Source of the DNA: Armatimonadota bacterium
Lineage (GTDB): Bacteria > Armatimonadota > Chthonomonadetes > Chthonomonadales > Chthonomonadaceae
Assembly: GCA_028871815.1 (NCBI GenBank)
Contig: JAGWMJ010000006.1
Location: 124,001-188,000 of the forward strand
DNA length: 64,000 nt
Direction: 5' to 3'
The position numbers were made by a program, and so were the translations under genes. The stretch's first letter is position 1. Each line of letters starts with the position of its first letter. The notes under the pieces are model-generated. The model ran no database searches, was not told the DNA's origin, and worked only from the letters and a program-made list of their open reading frames with translations. Below, piece after piece: positions 60,369 to 64,000 of this stretch.

Positions 60369-61114
60369 TCCGTTTCAAGCCGGGTTAGGCCGGCGCCCTG
60401 GCCACTCGACCCCGTTCGAGCCAGGAAGACCTCCTCCAACGAACCGCTCTCGCAGCAGACTTCCGCCACCGTGCCCAGTGCGATTAGCCGTCCCCGGTGG
60501 ATGATCCCAATTCGATTGCAAATCTTCTCCGCGATCTCCAGGATGTGCGTCGAGATGAAAACCGCACAGCCGTCGCGGCACAGTGACTTCAGAACCTCGC
60601 GCATGGTTCTTGCTCCGTCGGGATCCAGGCCGACGGTGGGTTCATCCAGGAAGAGCACGCGAGGCGCGTGAATGAGCGCGCCTGCAAATGCGATCTTCTG
60701 CCGCATGCCGCGTGAGTAGCTCCCAATCAATTGCCTGGCCTTGGACCCCAGCTCGAAAAGCTCGAGAAGCTCCGGTATGCGTGCTGATCGCGCTCGCGCA
60801 TCCACCGAGTAGAGATCGGCCATAAACTGAAGGAACTCGATGCCCGTCAGCTTTTCATAGAGGAAAGGATTATCCGGCACATAACCGAACGTGCGGCGCG
60901 CCTCGATCGGCTGCGTTTGGATGTCGAAACCGCAGATACGCGCGGATCCACCCGTCGGCCTGAGCAAGCCGGTCATCAGTTTGATGCTGGTTGTTTTTCC
61001 GGCGCCGTTCGGGCCTAGAAACCCGAAGAGTTCGCCGCCGGGAACCGTGAGCGTGAGCTCGTCCACAGCCAGGAGACCGTCGAACTGCCGCGAAAGCTGC
61101 CTGCACTCGATCAA
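60356..61114 (-). CDS. ABC transporter ATPase
   Basis: The 252-residue ATPase has Walker A GPNGAGKTTSIK (about residue 35), the signature SYSRGMRQKIAFAGALI, Walker B VLFLDEPTVGLDPDG and STHILEIAEKI. The family is the CcmA-type importer/exporter ATPase that usually pairs with an ABC-2 permease. Here no permease gene follows; the next gene encodes a CPBP membrane protease. It overlaps prmC by four bases. Confidence 0.9.
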   Translation of the reverse strand: MIECRQLSRQFDGLLAVDELTLTVPGGELFGFLGPNGAGKTTSIKLMTGLLRPTGGSARICGFDIQTQPIEARRTFGYVPDNPFLYEKLTGIEFLQFMADLYSVDARARSARIPELLELFELGSKARQLIGSYSRGMRQKIAFAGALIHAPRVLFLDEPTVGLDPDGARTMREVLKSLCRDGCAVFISTHILEIAEKICNRIGIIHRGRLIALGTVAEVCCESGSLEEVFLARTGSSGQGAGLTRLETECIS

Positions 61115-61980
61115 GCCGGAATCTCCGCGACCAGCAGACGATCGATACCGGCCAGATCTTTCATGGCGCGCGTCTGCAAAAAGCCGGCTCTTTCCGCGAG
61201 CTGCTTCAGTGCGCCGATCTGGCCAATTCCCACTTCCATCATCAGGGCGCCACCTGGGGCCAGCACGCCGGCGGCCTGACGAATAACCTCCGCCGGCAGC
61301 TCCAGTCCGGTTGGTCCGCCATCCAGCGCAATGCGCGGCTCATGGCGCACCTCCGGCGGCAGGCACTCTATCGCGCCGCTGCTGATGTAGGGTGGATTGC
61401 ACAGAATCAGGTCCAATCCGCCGCGGACGGCTTTGAGGAGGGAGGCGCACATGAAGGCGCACCGCCGCTGGATGCCGTGGCGTACGGCATTCCTGCCGGC
61501 AATCTCAATGGCGGCGGCGGAGAGATCGATGAAGAGCACCGATGCCGCAGGGCGGTGGATGGCGGTGGCGATTCCGACGCAGCCGCTGCCCGTGCAGACG
61601 TCGACCACGCGTGCAGCTGGCCTCCCGGCAAGAAACTCGAGCGCGGCCTCCACCATCAGCTCCGTCTCCGGGCGGGGCACAAGCACGCCCGGACCAACGA
61701 GGAAGGGAATGCCATAGAACTCCTGTATACCGCGCACCCATGCAAAGGGCTCACGGCGCTCCCGGCGTTGAATCCAGCCCCGAAACCGCCCGAGTTGGCC
61801 GGCGTCCGGCGCCGCGACGGTGCCCGCGATGATCTGTGTGCGTGTGGCGTTCACTGCGTCGGCTAGAAGCACCTGCGCTTCCAACCTGGGCTGCTCGATA
61901 CCTGCTTCGGCCAGTGCCCGCGAAGCGTCGTCAACCAGCTGCCGCAATGTCGCCGCGCCAGAGTACGCCTGAGCGCTCAC
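61111..61980 (-). CDS. prmC: Release-factor glutamine methyltransferase PrmC
   Basis: PrmC methylates the Gln of the GGQ motif of release factors. The 289-residue protein shows the N-terminal helical domain, then GTGSGCVGIA-type SAM motif (VDVCTGSGCVGIATA), and the catalytic LILCNPPYISSG. PRPETELMVE is the family signature. Its ATG overlaps the stop of its substrate gene prfA by four bases (ATGA). Confidence 0.95.
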   Translation of the reverse strand: MSAQAYSGAATLRQLVDDASRALAEAGIEQPRLEAQVLLADAVNATRTQIIAGTVAAPDAGQLGRFRGWIQRRERREPFAWVRGIQEFYGIPFLVGPGVLVPRPETELMVEAALEFLAGRPAARVVDVCTGSGCVGIATAIHRPAASVLFIDLSAAAIEIAGRNAVRHGIQRRCAFMCASLLKAVRGGLDLILCNPPYISSGAIECLPPEVRHEPRIALDGGPTGLELPAEVIRQAAGVLAPGGALMMEVGIGQIGALKQLAERAGFLQTRAMKDLAGIDRLLVAEIPA

Positions 61981-63062
61981 GCCGCAGCGCTCTCCTGCAG
62001 CTTCAGCGCCTGGTCAAACGTGATGAGTTCATCGATAAACGACTGGATGTCGCCGTCCAGTACACCCGCCACATTGTGGAGCGTCTTGTTGATGCGATGG
62101 TCTGTGACACGGCCATCCGGAAAGTTGTACGTGCGAATCTTTTCGCTGCGTTCTCCAGAGCCGACCTGCAGCCTCCGGGCATTGGTCATTTCGGCGTTGG
62201 CTCGAGCCAATTCCGCTTCGTACAGGCGGGAGCGAAGCACCACCCATGCCTTGGTTTTGTTCTGCAATTGGCTTCGCTCGTCCTGACATGTGACCACGAG
62301 ACCGGTAGGCTTGTGGGTAAGCCGTATGGCGGTGGCGACTTTCTGTACGTTCTGTCCACCGGCGCTCGAGGCATGGTATACATCCTCCACCACGTCGTTG
62401 CGGTCGATCTCCACGTCCACTTCCTCGGCCTCTGGGAGAACCGCCACCGTGACCGTGGAGGTCTGGATGCGTCCGCTCGACTCGGTGACGGGCACGCGCT
62501 GCACCCGGTGGACGCCGCCCTCAAACTTGAGCTGGCTCCAGGCGCCGCGACCCGCAACTTCGCATGTTACTTCCTGAATGCCGCCCAAACCGGTTTCCTG
62601 CAAACTCAGCGTCTCCAGTTTCCAGTGGCGCCGCTCCGCATATCGCGCGTACATCCGGAATATCTCGGCAGCAAACAGGCGCGCTTCCTCACCACCCGCA
62701 GCCGCTCTTATCTCCATAATTACATTACGACTATCATTGCGATCTTGTGGGAGGAGAAGCGTCCGGATCTGGCTATCCAGCTCCGCCTGGCGGTTTCGCA
62801 TCTCGTCGAGCATCTCCTGGGCGGCAATCCGCTCGTCGGCCTCGGAAGCGGCTACAAGCTCTTCCGCCTCTGGAATATCGGTGGACAGCTGCCGGTATTC
62901 ACGAAATGCGAGCGCTACGCTTTCAAGTTCGTTGCGTGAGCGCGCCAGTTGGGTGTACAGCTGGTAGTCACTGCCGATCTCCGGATCATTGATCTGGGCA
63001 AGCAGATCGGTATAGCGTCGATCGATCTCTTCGAGACGCGGAAGTGCAGCTTCGAGGGACAA
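61977..63062 (-). CDS. prfA: Peptide chain release factor 1
   Basis: RF1 reads UAA and UAG. The GGQ motif is in ASSAGGQNVQKVATAIR, and the anticodon-like motif is P-V-T in RVPVTESSGRIQTSTV, which marks RF1 and not RF2. Domain 1 is a coiled helical bundle. The frame is open further upstream to TTG 63173, but TTG 63062 gives 361 residues, the normal RF1 length, starting at LSLEAALPRLEEIDRRY. A TACAAT element sits at about 63119-63124 between the two starts and fits a promoter for the shorter form. Confidence 0.93.
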   Translation of the reverse strand: MSLEAALPRLEEIDRRYTDLLAQINDPEIGSDYQLYTQLARSRNELESVALAFREYRQLSTDIPEAEELVAASEADERIAAQEMLDEMRNRQAELDSQIRTLLLPQDRNDSRNVIMEIRAAAGGEEARLFAAEIFRMYARYAERRHWKLETLSLQETGLGGIQEVTCEVAGRGAWSQLKFEGGVHRVQRVPVTESSGRIQTSTVTVAVLPEAEEVDVEIDRNDVVEDVYHASSAGGQNVQKVATAIRLTHKPTGLVVTCQDERSQLQNKTKAWVVLRSRLYEAELARANAEMTNARRLQVGSGERSEKIRTYNFPDGRVTDHRINKTLHNVAGVLDGDIQSFIDELITFDQALKLQESAAA

Positions 63063-63440
63063 ATTGTGAGGTGGCCGATCGTCCTTAAGGTAGACGCCGG
63101 TATTCGACGCCCTGGCGCCATTGTACCCAACCGTATTCCGGGGCTTGTGTTTTGCCCAGGGCTGCGGGCGCAACGCAGCGCCGGGGCAAGTTCAAAATCG
63201 ACTGCGCCACAGGCTCCGCGTCATTCCCGCCGCACTACCATTCGCAGCGGTCAAGCTGTCTGGAAGAGCGGTCCGCCGAAACCATGCGCCGCTTGACTAT
63301 CCTATGCTCGCCGCAGGCCGGACCGGCCGCGCGACGACCGCAGTCAAAATTCGCTATACTGGTGGGCCGCGGCCGTACGCGCTGCGCCGGCGCCCTCGCG
63401 GCAGCGGGCACGGCAATGAAGATCAGGAAGGATGACACAC
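63063..63440. other. Divergent intergenic region between prfA and the DinB gene
   Basis: About 380 bases hold the leaders of both genes. A minus-strand TACAAT (about 63119-63124) could serve prfA. A plus-strand TATACT (63355-63360) could serve the DinB gene; its -35 is poor. No further gene is supported. Confidence 0.5.
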
Positions 63441-63923
63441 ATGGAAAGCCTGGCAGCAACTTGCAAAGAGAGCGCAGTGCGCGGTATGGAGCGCTTCCTG
63501 AAGACGTTCTCATTCGTACCGGATGACAAGCTGACCTGGACGCCGACGCCAACGGCCAAGTCCGCCATCCGGATCGCCGCTCATACCGCTCTCACAGCGG
63601 GCAATATGGCCCGCGTGATCCGTGCCGGGACGTTTCCGGGGCGTGACGAGTTCCTTGAGCGGATGGCGCAATCAACCGCGGCCGAAGCGGCACTGACGAG
63701 CCGCACTGAGATTGAGAGCGAGTACCGGAAGAATACGGCTGAGGTGCTTGCGGCATTGGACTCCCTGACGCCGGAACAGATCGGCGCTTCGCTGGAGACC
63801 GGGTTCGGGCAGCCGATGCCGATGACGCTGCTGATGCAGATGCCGGGTATTCACGGGATGTCTCACGCCGCGCAGATTGAGTATCTTCAGACCTGCTGGG
63901 GCGACCAGGAGATGCACTTCTAA
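63441..63923 (+). CDS. DinB-superfamily protein
   Basis: The 160-residue protein has the DinB/YfiT-like four-helix pattern with metal-binding His candidates in AAHTALTAGNMARV and GIHGMSHAAQIEYLQT, the latter being the usual H-x3-H helix followed by tyrosine. Members act as thiol-dependent transferases or are of unknown function. The ATG at 63441 is spaced nine bases from AGGAAGG; the ATG at 63432 is too close to it. The final 77 bases of the window hold no supported gene. Confidence 0.82.
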   Translation: MESLAATCKESAVRGMERFLKTFSFVPDDKLTWTPTPTAKSAIRIAAHTALTAGNMARVIRAGTFPGRDEFLERMAQSTAAEAALTSRTEIESEYRKNTAEVLAALDSLTPEQIGASLETGFGQPMPMTLLMQMPGIHGMSHAAQIEYLQTCWGDQEMHF

Positions 63924-64000
63924 ACCATGTGCGTTGCGCGGGCTCCATCTACGATCGAGATGCTGCGCTTGAGCCCCCATTCGGACCGCTGCCCGGCACA

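Overview
The window is 64 kb of G+C-rich, gene-dense bacterial DNA with short intergenic gaps and many 1-17 base gene overlaps. The cell appears diderm: it encodes a secretin (PilQ-like), type IV pilus inner-membrane proteins, a porin-like outer-membrane protein and a SurA/PrsA-like foldase. The gene mix (DUF3866, DUF2089 next to DUF4097, MutS2, type IV pilus proteins with glycine-rich tails, a four-helix-bundle protein set in palindromic repeats) would fit an Armatimonadota-like or related deep-branching lineage. That placement is inference; no rRNA or tRNA gene was seen.

Layout. 1-4.6 kb (+): the tail of a geranylgeranyl-reductase-family flavoprotein, a mannitol-1-phosphate dehydrogenase relative, a SIS-domain sugar isomerase/deaminase and a DUF3866 protein. 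4.6-9.1 kb (-): mutS2 with a PhyH-type dioxygenase, a small membrane protein and a membrane protein carrying a decayed ImmA/IrrE domain. 9.1-12.5 kb (+): a membrane-anchored phosphatase and a large exported beta-propeller/phosphoesterase. 12.6-26.7 kb (+): a long run starting from a near-consensus promoter, pilM-N-O-P-(STN protein)-pilQ, then aroK-aroB (the classical pil-aro neighbourhood), a PASTA receptor kinase whose catalytic residues look lost, rpe, ribD and ribE. 26.8-28.9 kb (+): a lytic-transglycosylase-like protein and murQ. 30-35 kb (+): two tandem thymidylate-kinase-like proteins, CHAD, a helix-hairpin-helix protein and Ppx/GppA, a set that suggests polyphosphate or nucleotide metabolism. 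35-37.3 kb (-): recO and two unknowns. 37.3-39.4 kb (+): a small helix-turn-helix protein and a Wzm/Wzt-type exporter.

39.4-41.05 kb is an accessory island: two arrays of about 160-190-base palindromic repeats flank a gene for a four-helix-bundle (S23/Avd-like) protein, with a possible remnant of another gene just upstream of it. A GAF histidine kinase and NarL-type regulator follow (+).

43.1-50.8 kb (-) is the most unusual metabolic locus: seven genes for a type-1-copper-like protein, a monohaem cytochrome-porin resembling Cyc2, a CuA protein, a diiron ferritin-like protein, a polytopic 4Fe-4S protein of NosR/NapH type, a second CuA-like protein and a GltD-like FAD/4Fe-4S oxidoreductase. 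Together they could form an electron path from the outer membrane to NAD(P)H. The substrate is unknown.

51.1-63.1 kb (-): tyrA, aroF, a PKD protein with a collagen-like stretch, ymdB-type phosphodiesterase, recX, a three-gene DUF2089/DUF4097/SHOCT-like set, a TPR protein, a CPBP protease, an ABC ATPase, prmC and prfA. A DinB-family protein (+) closes the window.
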